From the NCBI RefSeq assembly GCF_000003815.2, contig NC_049986.1:15767496-15831495 (forward strand): a stretch of 64,000 bases of DNA. The letters are read 5' to 3'. How positions within the stretch are numbered: the stretch's first letter is position 1; the number at the start of each line of letters is the position of its first letter. Shown in pieces: positions 44,721-56,568 of this stretch. This DNA comes from Branchiostoma floridae (Eukaryota; Chordata; Leptocardii; Amphioxiformes; Branchiostomatidae). The notes beneath the pieces are model-generated. The model saw only the letters and a list, made by a program, of their open reading frames with translations, did not search any database and was not told where the DNA came from. The position numbers and the translations under genes were made by a program.

Positions 44721-45056
44721 GGTCGTGTAAAGGTCGTCTTAACATCGTACGGAACTCCTTGCGACTTCTTCCTTCGCGACATCCTTTCAAGGACACTTGT
44801 CGGTCGGTCGCGACCGCCCTCCCTCTTTAATAGTCTTACGGAACTACTACCTCACCTGTGCAACGCAACACCTTTCCAAAAAAGAAAACAACGAACACAA
44901 GTCCAGCTGAACGCGGGGTCATACTGCTACTAGTGCTAGCTCCGGCCGTACCTGTGTACTTGTGACCCTACGTACGATCATCTCCTGTTGTGTGTGTGTT
45001 CCACATCTACAGTTCCACCGGACTGGGGTGGAGAGCGCTCCCTGCCCGCCTCTGCT
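44721..45056 (+). other. Putative 5' UTR of exon B, with a small upstream ORF
   Basis: CG-rich leader leading to the ATG at 45057. A five-codon upstream frame (ATG at 44713, stop at 44728-44730) may be in the transcript if the start site lies upstream. TTCCACATCTACAG at 44999-45012 could be a 3' splice site, so the leader may contain an intron. Confidence 0.4.
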
Positions 45057-45165
45057 ATGGTCCCGAAGGGAGAGCACCAGGGGATACCTTACCTGACCGG
45101 ACCTGCCACGGACCCGCGCGGCTCCAACTCTAACCTCAGCGACATGTCGTCTGTCAGTGGAAACA
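45057..45165 (+). CDS. Candidate alternative first coding exon B (partial gene)
   Basis: The ATG has G at -3 and G at +4. It encodes 36 residues plus one base (A), then GTAAGT at 45166, a near-ideal 5' splice site. The peptide begins MVPKGEHQGIPYLTGPATDP and continues RGSNSNLSDMSSVSGN: Ser/Asn/Gly/Pro-rich, no hydrophobic segment or signal peptide. It looks like a disordered N-terminal region such as precedes the DNA-binding domain in transcription factors. Codons are GC-richer than the flanks. Phase 1, as in exons A and C, on the same strand. An upstream CCAAT/NRF-1 CpG promoter supports a first exon. I do not recognise the family. The acceptor exon is not identified in the window. Confidence 0.58.
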
Positions 45166-45990
45166 GTAAGTATCGCACCAACTCGTGACACACGTACACA
45201 CACACACAAAGTCATTGACCAACAGCTACAAGATTCATATAAGAGCAGGGTTTGTATTTTGTCCCTCTGTAGATATGGGTCATGTGTACGTTGCTACAAT
45301 TAGTACGTTGTGAACTTTTGAAACGATGACTCATAATTTTTTAGAACCTCTTGAGCTGACCGTGGACGTACGTACCAGTGGCCTGCAACCCCCAGATATC
45401 GCCCCAAGTTCACCCAATCCCAAAATACGCCCACCCCAGGCGCGCCATCTTGGATCGCCGTATGTACGTACGCGGTCATAGCCATGCACTTGGACCAACC
45501 TATTCCTACTGCATACGTGATACGTGTTTTGCCTATATAATCCGCGGGCCGTGGTGGTTATAGTATCTCCCTGCAGTGTCCCAAGCTCCGTCTGCACGCC
45601 ACCCCGCTTATGTAACCTCAATTCCAACACAGAAACATTGCAGCGGCTTGGACTCCCCCAAACGCCCTTAACATTATAATTTCTATGTGTTAAATATTAA
45701 CACTGGCTGTCACTGTACATTCTGATTTATCATCCATCCTAGCCTCCCTTTCTAAGATATTGGATACAGACTACAGGACAGGTGAAAGATTACCCTTAAA
45801 CGTAACCTATTTTTAGGGACAGTATCATTAAGCAGTCCACCCACCCCCTCCCGCCATATTGAATCCTCATCAAGTGTAGCGAAAGCTCGCAGTGTACGCC
45901 ACAATGTTGGCCTAGTGCCCCCCATGTTATTTCATTGTATAGTCGATAAAGACGAACACATTAAAGGCACAGATCGTATACTGTACGTGC
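45166..45990 (+). other. Inferred intron 3' of exon B, first part
   Basis: Starts GTAAGT. A YY1-like site (CAAGATGGCGCG on the - strand, 45441-45452) lies in a CpG-containing patch. Frames of up to 99 codons on the - strand there show no domain. Otherwise nothing recognised. Confidence 0.45.
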
Positions 45991-46087
45991 ATGTCGGCAC
46001 ATCGAAACAGTAATAAACATTGCGTCTATCACAATGTTATGTTTCACATATCTAAAACGTTCGTTGATAAAATCAAACACAAACGTG

Positions 46088-46225
46088 CAAGATGTAACAT
46101 ATCCATTGCGGCTGCATATGGCAACTTGAGCTTTCAATATTTCCGAAAACAGGCACACAAACAGGCAATGTGTAATATAACCATTGCGGCTGTATATGGC
46201 AACATGAGTTTTCAATATTTTTAAA
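46088..46225. repeat. Two tandem ~80-bp units
   Basis: AATGTGTAATATAACCATTG / AAGATGTAACATATCCATTG, then CGGCTG(C/T)ATATGGCAAC, TGAG(C/T)TTTCAATATTT. The frames across them show the repeat as a repeated peptide and are not genes. Confidence 0.8.
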
Positions 46226-46995
46226 AAAGCATGCATGCCACGAAAATATAGAACACTGCAATTGGAGTGCAAAAAGCATGTTACCAAATCTAGTACACTT
46301 TGCGAACTGACTATATATTTCCATTGCTGCTCTTGCAATGCAGATAGATGTATTGAAATGTTGGTAGATGCATAAAGATGTTTTTAGATCAAAATGTTGT
46401 TGTTGCCAAGATGGCCCAACATGCAGTCAAAATGTAGGGATAACTATTACAAAACGGATTAAAAAATATATGTTACATTCTATCAATGCTTATTTCCAGC
46501 TCATAGCTAGTTATATTTTTAATTGTAGTATTTTACCAAAACATAAGTAGATGAGTTGTAAATGCAGTAAAGTTATCTTAAAAATAATATTTTTCCGATA
46601 GTGTAAACTTGTTGTATCTTAAAAGCTGATACTCTAAATTCCCCGGTTTTCAAAATGTAGTTATTTTCTCAAAACCACTGAAGTAAAAAAAAAAACGACA
46701 TGGGGTGTAGTTTGACAACGACCCTAACTCTTAATTTTATTGTAAGTCACTATGTCCTCCATGTTTCATGTATGCACGCATGATCTCATATAGTTGGACA
46801 ACCGTGCTCAGCTGCACCAATGTTGCTAAGTTCAGCTAAGACTCAAATGATAACATTGTACATGTTTGTTCATCGGTTTCCAAAGCTTAATCTTGTCTGA
46901 ATTGTATCGGATCCGCTACATTGTGTTTCTTCCAAGAAATTGAATATGGCAAACCCAGCGACCTTGGAACTGTACAGTTCCGAGAAACAATGTCT
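46226..46995. other. Non-coding stretch without recognised features
   Basis: AT-rich, no exon or element termini seen. Confidence 0.5.
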
Positions 46996-47620
46996 GCGTT
47001 GAATTTTCATATTTAAACCGTACACCGACGAGTTTAGATGAGAAAAATAACTCATATTACATGGATTATGTAATCTTTGATATGTAGAAATCATTGAATA
47101 AGCAAGCAATGTTGATGAAATGTGTGCACAAATGTTCGCGTATCATATTGGACAGCTGGTGTGTTACTCCTTATTGCGGTTATACCGACTATATAGACAC
47201 AGATACATAGACCCAGAATCCAAGACACAACGAACGACATAGCGTATGTAATGTACTCTACGTTGAATTTTCATATCTAAATCGTACACCGACGAGTTTA
47301 GATAAAAACACAACTCATATGACATGGATGGATTATATAATCGTTGATATGTAGAGCTCTTTGACTAAGTATTGTTGATTAAATGTGGGTACAAGTGTAC
47401 GTGTATCATACTGGACATACGTTTGTGAAGATTAGTCATCCAGGATGTTTAAATATGTAGGAAGATCAGTCTTTACCGCTGAATATAAGCATATAATTTA
47501 TCAGACGCTTCAAACAGCTTCCACTGTTTTTCATCAGTATTAGAAAAATGTATGTATTGGACATACATAGAACTAGAATCCAATACACAACGAACTACAT
47601 AGCGTATGTAATGTACGTCT
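46996..47620. repeat. Tandem duplication with unequal copies
   Basis: CGTTGAATTTTCATAT, CGTACACCGACGAGTTTAGA and GTATCATA(T/C)TGGACA occur at 46997 and 47261 (period 264). The trailing part CACAACGAAC(G/T)ACATAGCG, TATGTAATGTAC occurs at about 47227 and 47586. The second copy carries roughly 130 extra bases (about 47410-47555). Confidence 0.8.
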
Positions 47621-49290
47621 GCTTCCCTTCTGTCCTACATCTGTGCCCAGCACTGCCGTGAGTTGGGTGAATAACCCAGAACTGTGCTCTAGTTACTAAG
47701 TTGGTAACATGTGTATGTAGAGGACTTTGACCCTGTGCAATCGTACAGCCGCTTAACGACCTGACAAAATCCCAGGCCTGCGTCATAGCTTTGTACGGGA
47801 TGCCGACATTTCCCAAAGAAAACTACTCTCATTTTAACGTCGCAAAACCCACACATTACAGAAAAAAGTGGGATCTTTCGTCTTCCATTGTCTCAGAAAA
47901 AGAAGTCAATAAGTTACATCTTTAAGTTAGACTAGAGTAGTCGCTTACTACACTGTTTTAGTCTTACTATTATTTGTCTGTCTTTTTTCTTTTGTCACCT
48001 GCAATTTGCAATAAACTCATACATTATCCTCCCAAGAAACTGAGATATATACTCCAGTTATGAATTCAGGATTTTGCTAAAGATAAGATATGTACCCCAG
48101 TTACATGTATGAACATGACTTATAATATTTTGACCGTGGAAGTGCACATTTGTGACTTCCATTTTTTTTACTGCGAATCGCCATCCTTAGTCAACGAGAA
48201 TTATTGAAAAAAAAAGGAAAAAAATCACCAATATCACTTGGTTGAGGTTATCATATAGAATGATTGGATAGACACATGATTGTACATCGATCCGTCGTTC
48301 TCGCTGACTGCTTGTAAGATATATGAGAGATAGCAAAACTAGCCATATTCAACAACAGCTGCATAGATATCCATATTTTTCTACACGTATCGGCTTCAGC
48401 TAAGGTCGTCTTTTAACAATATCTAGATTTACGATCAACGTATGTGGCACGATTTTCGCAAATAATACGGCGTGCATATTTCTGTCATGGCCGTCCCAAC
48501 TGTGAGGTGAAAAGCTGTTGAAATATTGGATCACTACACAGCAGTGACGGGTAAAGCTACCGCTCGCAAAATCAAGTCCATCAAAATGATTAAATATTTA
48601 AACTACAACAATTGCTGTTTACATACAACAGTCCAAACTGATCTCTTAGACAATTTAATGCTGTCCCAAAATATCATATTCTTTGTATCCCATGCCATGT
48701 AGTATAAACCTCAAACCTAGAGGCTTTGTCTAAAACAAAACTGTAGTAGCATATTTAGGTTACTTAGATCTCTTTGTGTATGTGGCAGCAGTAGATGTAG
48801 GTCAGCGGTTTTATCGAAGGCATCCAAGCCCTCTGGAGAGAAGGAGCCGACCTTATAACATAGCCCTACATAACGTTGTCCTTTGAACGGACTAGAAATG
48901 TATTCCCTTGGAGGAGCGATCTGTTTATTGAGCTGCTGATCTGCCGCAGTAACTGATTATGTAGGCACCTTCCAGGGTTCGATATGTTATCCAATTTTCT
49001 GTATCTTAGATGTTGTTGATTCAACATATTCAACTCTAAACAAAAGGCCTTGGGCACCAGCTATATGCATTAATTCCTCTAGATAAAATTATCTGCCATT
49101 TTTGACCTCAAATACGATAGACAATAAAGTGCACTTCATCGTAAATTGTCCTGGTATACTTGGTTAATGATAGAAATATCTTATTTATTTACATCATGCA
49201 GAAAATAGATTTACGAGTAGCACTTAAAATTGACATTCCTCGTGTGTTTTGCTGAACGGACCATAGCTAATCCCATACAATCGTCCATTT
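47621..49290. other. Non-coding stretch without recognised features
   Basis: Unique-looking AT-rich sequence; short frames only. Confidence 0.5.
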
Positions 49291-49297
49291 TCACATT

Positions 49298-49458
49298 CAC
49301 CAAGAAGCGAGAAGAAGCCGAACATATCTACTAGACTACGATACTCGTATCACCATGTGTTTGTTTGTAAATATGTCAATGCTGTGACCCGTACTAAACT
49401 TTCTAGTTGGGCAAAAATGTACAATGAAGGCTTCCATCCGTTCATTCGCATTCATTCA
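49298..49458 (+). mobile_element. LINE 3' tail fragment with an (ATTC)n end
   Basis: AAGAAGCGAGAAGAAGCCGA, GTTGGGCAAAAATGTACAAT, GAAGGCTTCC then (ATTC)-like repeats, as in 35905-36046. Only the untranslated 3' end remains. Confidence 0.65.
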
Positions 49459-49480
49459 TATGTTATAAGGACAACCTCCA

Positions 49481-49861
49481 GGAATACTAAGCTATAAAAG
49501 AATTTTTTGCCAGTGTGACTCGACCGTCGAGGCAAAAAAAAAACACCTGGTCAATACTGTTTTAAGCACATCATGTACATGTCAGAGTTTCACCTGTACA
49601 TCGTATATTCCTCGCACCCTTTTGTTGCCTTTCGGCACTAGCGCTAAAATGGCCGAATCGCTATGTATGGAATACTAAGCTATATCAGATTTTTTGCCAG
49701 TGTGACCCGACCGCCGAGGCAAAAAAACCCTGGTCAATACTCTTTTAGGCACATTCATGTATGTGTAAATGTCAGAGTTTCACCTGTACATCGTATATTC
49801 CTCGCACCCTTTTGTTGCCTTTCGGCACTAGTGCTAAAAACGGCCCAACCGGCTATGTATG
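49481..49861. repeat. Two tandem 188-bp units
   Basis: GGAATACTAAGCTATA starts at 49481 and again at 49669. Shared are TTTTTTGCCAGTGTGAC(T/C)CG, GTCAGAGTTTCACCTGTACA and CCTTTTGTTGCCTTTCGGCA. Divergence is small, so the duplication is recent compared with the others. Confidence 0.9.
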
Positions 49862-52800
49862 GCCCTTGGAACAATGCCAAGTGCATCCCTACAAGTTTGA
49901 CTAAAAAAAGAACAGGTTGTAGAGATGACGACATTGGTTCAATGACACCTTATAACAGTGATTACAGCATTAGGAAAGGGGCTACCTGACGGATTCTACC
50001 CTAGCTCTAGCTCTAAAATACGTAAACAAGTTTACCAACGAACTACACGACACAACGGAATCGGAATTCATTTTTGAGTCTTTTTTTAACGTAAGGACGA
50101 TGTTGTTGTTGCCACATTCTCTGTCACGTAAACCGATCTCTTGTTTTGTTTTCTGAAAGAATTTGAGTGCGAACAAGGAGGGCAGGTTTGAATTTGAGTG
50201 GGAAACGGACGGTGTAACCTTGAAATATGCATGTTGGCAGCCTCGAAACTTATTTATTGTCTGGTCCGCGGGTTGCCAAAGACGAATATTCTACTGGAAA
50301 TAATCCGTTAGTTGTAATCGTGTTTTATCACAACTACACGTACGACGAGAGGTAATGGCAGTGAGATCAATAAGAGGACGCCATTTGGATGCGCAGCGCG
50401 TCCTGTAAGTAGGTCACATTGAAGGTGCAGTTGCGCTGGGAACGCGGCGTAAATTTTCCGTCTTGCCACGCCCTGTAGTGACCCGTAGGAGAGTGAAATT
50501 ATGACACAAAATATGATTTGCTAGCATCGAGGAGATTCTCATTTGTAATCTAATCGTGTCTGCGGGGACAGTAAGAAAATGAACGTGCTTGTGTTCTGGG
50601 TGCGTCCGTAGCACAGACGTGCAGCAACCTGTTCGGAACTGGAATCGTTGTTTACCATCAGCTTAGCTCTAGAAAAGAAGACTGTTTCCACGCCGTTGCA
50701 GCCTGACTATCATTAGGACAAGTAGAACATGTCTAACAGTTTGGGGCGAAAAACTACGGATTGTCCCGTTCTCTAGGTCAAGTCAATGCGTGTAGTTGTC
50801 TTCACACAAGCGATACATACTAGTACTATGTGCTAGCGGGTGACATTAGTTTGACGCCACTCTAAAGCGGCCATGTTTTGATGTGTACAGGCAACATCCT
50901 TGAACTAGTTCTGGGCTGCTTGCTTGTTTATTCCAGAACGCTGCTCAAACATATATTCGTGGAAGTTTACGAAGTCAAGGGAAAGGGCTTCGTTCGGTTT
51001 TTCATATGTGTTGGACACATTTAATAGTGTTCTTGGGTAGTTTTTACCAAGCCTTCCTTCAGGTCGTGAAATTCCGCAGAAAATTCTGTGCGAAGGTTAC
51101 TTTTCCCCCTCCTAAGCAAGCTGTATTCCTCTGGCCGGCTAACTCATCTGGCAAGTTATCTGTATATTTGGCCAATTTCTTCTTTCAGAGACTGCTAGAG
51201 AGAGTGATCCCAGAGTTCTGACATGCGGGTTGCACATTTGCAGCAAGGTATCTTGTTATATACATAAGACATGTAAAACATCACAGCCTATAGGCTGAAT
51301 TTTGTAATAAATACATTTATGTGCCTATAATCAAAAATGCTACCTCCAAACGCACATTTCTCCGTTAAGATAATCAATTTATTGAGAAATTTGTTTGAAA
51401 AAATACCACAATTTATTAACAATCCTGTTTGACAAGCATTTTCCCTAAATGTTCAATGATAGAAAGCGACTCGTGCATGGAACATGTATTAAATATAAAG
51501 TATCACCAAAGATGGTTACGGTAAAAAACTTGTCGCCAGTCGATTAAGGTTAGTATATTTATGGACACTGTACAAAAAAGGGACACAACTATGTGAACTC
51601 ACGTCTTACTGACCTAAGGCGAATATGAAGCGCTAGGAAGACGATTTATCAACATAAAACAGTTGAGATACTGTTGACCTTCGACTTCCTCTTAGAATAA
51701 AATGTTTGGAAACAAATGATGGAGTTGAATGTGACACCGACGTTTTGAACCTCTGTACGGCTTGCCTATCCAATACACATACATCAGCGATTATAACGCG
51801 TTTCAGGTTGTCCACATCACTGCGAATAGAGAATCCGGCGCCAGTGGAAATATCACTTTATAACGTAAATAAACCTTACACTTTGGAGAATATGTTTTTT
51901 GATGGCGTTGTCACGAAGATGCCACTATGATACCCACATTGGGTTTCAGAAGCTACGCTGCGTGATACAACAAGCGTCATTTCGTGGTAGGAAAACTTCT
52001 GGTCAGTGTCGAGTTTCTGCAAATACTACACGCAGCAGAGCACATTTCATGGGATCCTTTGCCTTGTCTAAACATCGTCTAAACTTGCGGGAATTTCAAT
52101 CCCGACAGTGTGGCGGGTGTTGACACGTTGCGATGCGCGGCCTCGTTGACCCCAACGTATGAACAACCCGGGAAACAACCCACAACTGTTCGCATATATC
52201 GTAAGTAGCTGTAACACAAAATTCTGCTCGAAAGTTGACGAAGATTAATGTATGAAAGGCCGGCCTTTGTATGTTTATGCTCTTTATAAGCTAAATTACA
52301 GGTCATTGTGATAAAACAGAAATACAGAAGTATACAGAATGTGATACCTTACTACATCTATAATGGCGTATGTACAAAAGTATGTATTGGTTCAACTTCT
52401 TTTCGCTTTCTGGTCTGCTGTAAATATGCGGATCGATGGAACCCTTGATGCATCTATCTGCATACAAAGGATATGGATTTTTCCGTGCAACATAAATATC
52501 GAAAAAAAAGCAAGCGTGTTTTGCATACAACTGTAGAGAATATTTACATCGTTGTATAACGTACAGTCAACAACAGAATGTTGATCTCTACAACAGAAGA
52601 ATTAATACCATCTACGCTGTATACAGAGGCTCCTCCCTAGGATAGCCTGTGGACACAGGTTGTTTAACGGACGTTTGCAAGCGAAGTTTGCATTGGACAT
52701 CGCCCGGGACCTTTGACGCCAGAAGCATAACATATGTGACTGTCCATCTGTTTACAATTATACACAACATTGAATGTTCCAATAGGATTTTGTCCAAACA

Positions 52801-53265
52801 ACCCAGCAAACATGTAGTAACGACTGAAAGTGAACACAAGTCGCTCCAAGTGTTGAGTTTTGTGGTTGTTTTGGTAGCTGCGCACAGTGAATGTCTTTCT
52901 CACACGATTAAAGAGTTGTTTGTTACTGTTGTGGACATGCCCCGAGCGCATGTCATTGTACGTCAACAATTACACTGGAATGTTACAATTGGTCACTCGC
53001 TGTGGTCACGTTGCACGTTAAGTCCGGGGTCAATACGTCCTTACACACAAAGAAGTGGTGAGCGTTGGGCCATAAACCGATCTAAAATTGGTGGAACAAT
53101 TGCATAAGATATAAGCCGCTTTGTTGCGTTACATAAGGTGGTGTAATTCTGCGGTTGAACCCTGTGGAAAAAACAACCAGTGGGTGCTTGCCTCCAGGCG
53201 ACACTGCGTGCATCCGTCCACTTGTTTAACTTGTTGGTCAACTTACGATGTCTTGTGACAACTCC
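49862..53265. other. Non-coding stretch without a recognised gene
   Basis: A 152-codon + strand frame at 52649-53107 overlaps a 101-codon frame on the - strand. Neither shows domain, signal or splice support. No transposon ends were recognised. Confidence 0.45.
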
Positions 53266-53455
53266 CATTCCGACAGGCTGGCAACCTCGCTAAGACCTAT
53301 AAGTTAGTAGAGCGCTCAACGAATTTCAAAAATAAACGGTAGATAAAATGACGAACTCACCATTTACGCGTTGGGTGTTTTCTCGTATTTTCAATTATAC
53401 TTTCACATTTTGTATGACATTCCAGTTATGAAGCCAAGAGTTATACAAGAGGTAC
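53266..53455. mobile_element. GC-stem MITE, copy 7 (eroded)
   Basis: CATTCCGACAGGCTGGCAAC, CTCGCTAAGACCTATAAG (decayed GC arm), GCGCTCAACGAATTTCAAA, TGTATGACATTCCAGTTATG, AAGCCAAGAGTTATACAAG. The right arm is not recognisable. Confidence 0.5.
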
Positions 53456-53879
53456 ATTTTTCTCACGTAGTCTTTGCTTTTGTTTGGATGTAACGCAATA
53501 TGCAGTTATAACACAATATGCAAACAACTCATGAGCTGTAGTTTTAACGGAGCAATATAAACGAAGCACCAAACAAAGATGATGTTATATTTAATATATG
53601 TCCATGCTCTAAGCTCCAAAAGTACCCAAACTCCATACTCTTTAGATAAATAGATTACTGCGTTAGCAACGGCAGTTCGGCAGGACAAGAAATGTATCGT
53701 TCTCACGTCACAATTTGTGCTTATACTACATTTAGTTGTATGCACTAAATGAATGATACAACGAGGCGAGGTGGCCGTGAGCAGTATCCATGGTAATTCG
53801 CGTGTCATGGCACGTAGGCAATGACACGTGAAGGGCGATGAGGAATGTACCATTGCTGATAGAGCACCAGAATAGTATG

Positions 53880-54640
53880 CTATTATATGCCATTGAATAT
53901 GTTGAAATAGAGAGGAAAATGAGGAACCTGATAGTCATGATGGTGGATTCCTGGAAACCAATTAAAGTATCTTCTCTACATGTTTTTATTGAGGTTGTTG
54001 GCTAAGTACAGTATATCGTCTGTATGTGACTTACCAAGAATGATACAGCTACAGAAGAGTATGCTGTTTTGCTCTGGCAAATGTCGAAATAGAGTTGTAA
54101 ACGACGAACCAAACGGTCATTGTTGAAGGCCATGGCACTTTCTACATGATCGAGCTTGTGGGCTGTTATATAGTCTGTATGTAGGATTTGATAAGACAGA
54201 AGAGTATGCTATTATGCCATTGCAGATGTTGAAATAGAGTGGGAAAATATGAACCAAACGGCCATTGTTGAAGGCCATGGCATTTTCTACATGTCTATCG
54301 AGCTTGTGGGCTGTTATATAGTCTGTATGTGGGATTTGATAAGAATGATACAGCAACAGATGAGTATGCTATCATGCCACTGCAGATGTTGAAATAGAGT
54401 GGGAAATGATGAACCAAACAGCCATTGTTGTAGACCATGGCGTTTTCTACAGATCTATCGAGCTTGATGGCTTTTTATGTGTATGCGATTTACTAGGAAT
54501 GGCACGGCAGCAGAAGAGTATACCGTTATGCTATTGCAGATGTTGAAATGGAACGGCAAATGATGAACCCATAGTGATGAATTGTTGAAAACCATGGCGT
54601 CTTCTACAGGTTCTTGTCCTCAAGCTTTTGGACTCTATTT
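53880..54640. repeat. Tandem array of a 145-180-bp unit, five or more copies
   Basis: GTTGAAATAGAG (or GTCGAAATAGAG, GTTGAAATGGAA) recurs at 53901, 54083, 54228, 54388 and 54542. Flanking words are GAGTATGCT(A/G)TTATGCCATT, GAACCAAACGGCCATTGTTG, GACCATGGC(G/A)TTTTCTACA, CGAGCTTGTGGGCTGTTATA. Similarity fades further right (to about 54770). Open frames here are by-products. Confidence 0.85.
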
Positions 54641-55226
54641 CGAAGATATCATCATGAATTGAAAATGCTGCATTGCTGGAAACCATGGCATGCCATCGCT
54701 ACATGATACCCCAAGCTTTTGAGCTGCTACTAGATAAATTGGATAAATTGAAAAATGGCGCCTTGCTGCATGGAGACTGTGACACCTCTGTAGGTTGCCG
54801 TTGAGCTGATGGCGTGCAGTATTTCATATCTCTTGCAATTTGAGGCACTCTGCTGCGAAACCGGGGGCTTAGGTTTCCCGTAGGATGCTCAGAACGAATC
54901 CTCCAGCCCCGGCGAATCCCATAAGATGTAATTAGCCTCCGCGTGCTGACGATATACCACACGCCTCGTTCACTTTAACGAACGGCATGCTGCCGGACGC
55001 CATAGCCCACGGAGGCCTAATAGATCACCATTCCTCCACACTTTCATTCTCTTGTATGTTCTTTGAAATGTGAAAAATGTGAAAAAAAAAGAAAACAGTG
55101 AAAAAAACCTCTTGTCCCTCTTGTCTAGTTTTCTTTCTTTTTTAAATTTTGTTATACCCCAATTAAAAACGGGTCTAATAGACCACCATTCCTCCACACA
55201 TACACACACAGGAGGGTTGATTGTAT
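54641..55226. repeat. Fading array edge and a spaced direct repeat
   Basis: AATAGATCACCATTCCTCCA near 55019 recurs as AATAGACCACCATTCCTCCA near 55177. Between them are A- and T-rich runs. No exon is recognised. Confidence 0.5.
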
Positions 55227-55597
55227 TCTCCAAGCAGAGGTTGGGGCGTGAAGATAGTAGTAGTGGTCGGAATCCTTGCAAACAGACTATCTTAGGAAGC
55301 TGTTACTTGACTTTGATGTGGTCCAAATCGATGTTCAGTTTTTCGGACATATTTGTCGATCCAAGCAGATCCTAAGGTGCCATAAGAATGGTATCAAAGC
55401 TGGCAAATGAGTACAGCCGGTACAGCAAATGAGTACAGTAAGGGGTAAGGCACCGGTAGCATACACACTTCTAGGTCGGCTTCACTCCTCTGCCAGCTTT
55501 TGATACTATCTTATGCTGCAGTAGGATCTGCTTGGAGCTTTTAAAAATCTCGACTTGTACTATCTTTGAGCTTCGCTACCCAACCTCTGCTTGGAGA
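55227..55597. mobile_element. MITE with an AAGCAGAGGTTGGG end, hosting another MITE
   Basis: TCTCCAAGCAGAGGTTGGG at 55227 pairs with CCCAACCTCTGCTTGGAGA ending at 55597. The middle (55359-55537) is a complete CCAAGCAGATCCT element. The outer element is related to 9714-10018. Confidence 0.8.
55359..55537. mobile_element. Inner MITE with CCAAGCAGATCCT ends
   Basis: ATCCAAGCAGATCCTAAGGT on the left and GTAGGATCTGCTTGGAG on the right. ATGGTATCAAAGCTGGC and CCAGCTTTTGATACTATC are inner pairing arms. Same family as 268-460 and 26595-26766. Confidence 0.8.
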
Positions 55598-55599
55598 AT

Positions 55600-56460
55600 T
55601 GGTTGAATGCAGAGGACCTGGAGATGAGCACAGGCAGCTTCGGTCTGTCCAGGGGGTCGGTCTCCGCACTACCGGTGCTCTAGCACTAGTAATGATCTCA
55701 AACTAGAGGTCGTAATCACAACAGCACATCCCATCCTATTACTCCTATACGACTCAGAGACGCAGTGGAATCATGCTAGGTTGTTGCATTAGGACTGCAC
55801 TAGGGATACGATCTAAGATAAAAACTGTATGACTGCATGTACTAGAGAGCTCACCATCTAAGCTACTTAAGTGTCCATTACGCACATGTACCAGCGTGTC
55901 CCACGGGTTGCCGAATGAAATATCACCAGGACACACACATATAGACGAAAGATGGAAGATCCATTGCTACCTTATATCCTAGCCCCATCCTGTGAAAGAC
56001 AGTATATATTACCATGAGGGTGAGGTAAAAGTGACTTGATGTACGCATTCCTTCGCGTGTGAAAGGGAGATTGGTGACTAAGACGGCCATAATAATCCGA
56101 GATACAGAAAAAACATTCTACTAGCTTGTATGCTTCTGTAAAACAGTCTCTAATTTATTTTGCGTTAGCGCCGAGCATGGTAACGGGATACAAAGGTTTA
56201 TTTATTTGGGTATTTGGGAGGATGATAGGCTACCCATCTCTCAAATACCCAAACAAACCAACACGTCCTTCCGTGCACTAGTGTTACATGTATCTTTCCC
56301 CCAATAATGGTGGCCATAGCTTAGGAAAGGAGATGTCAAAGTAGAAAGTTTGTATTACGACAAAAAGCCGTTAAGGGGCCAAAAAATCTAGTCATTTCGA
56401 GGCCTCATTAAGACCTGTCCACACAACAAACATCAAAACAATGATCCCAGGCATTCGCAT
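55600..56460. other. Non-coding stretch with a small hairpin at 56213-56257
   Basis: TTTGGGTATTTGGGAG and CTCTCAAATACCCAAA form a 16-bp stem with one mismatch. Nothing else is recognised. Confidence 0.5.
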
Positions 56461-56466
56461 CCTCTT

Positions 56467-56527
<61 letters not shown>

Positions 56528-56568
56528 CACACACACGCACACACACACACACGCACACACACACACTC
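56467..56568. repeat. (TC)n(AC)n microsatellite
   Basis: (TC)n followed by a long (AC)n run with occasional GC interruptions. Thr/His and Cys/Val frames on the two strands are artefacts. Confidence 0.95.

Noticed and set aside
52649-53107. 152-codon + strand frame
   Set aside because: Overlaps a 101-codon antisense frame; composition and lack of motifs suggest chance.
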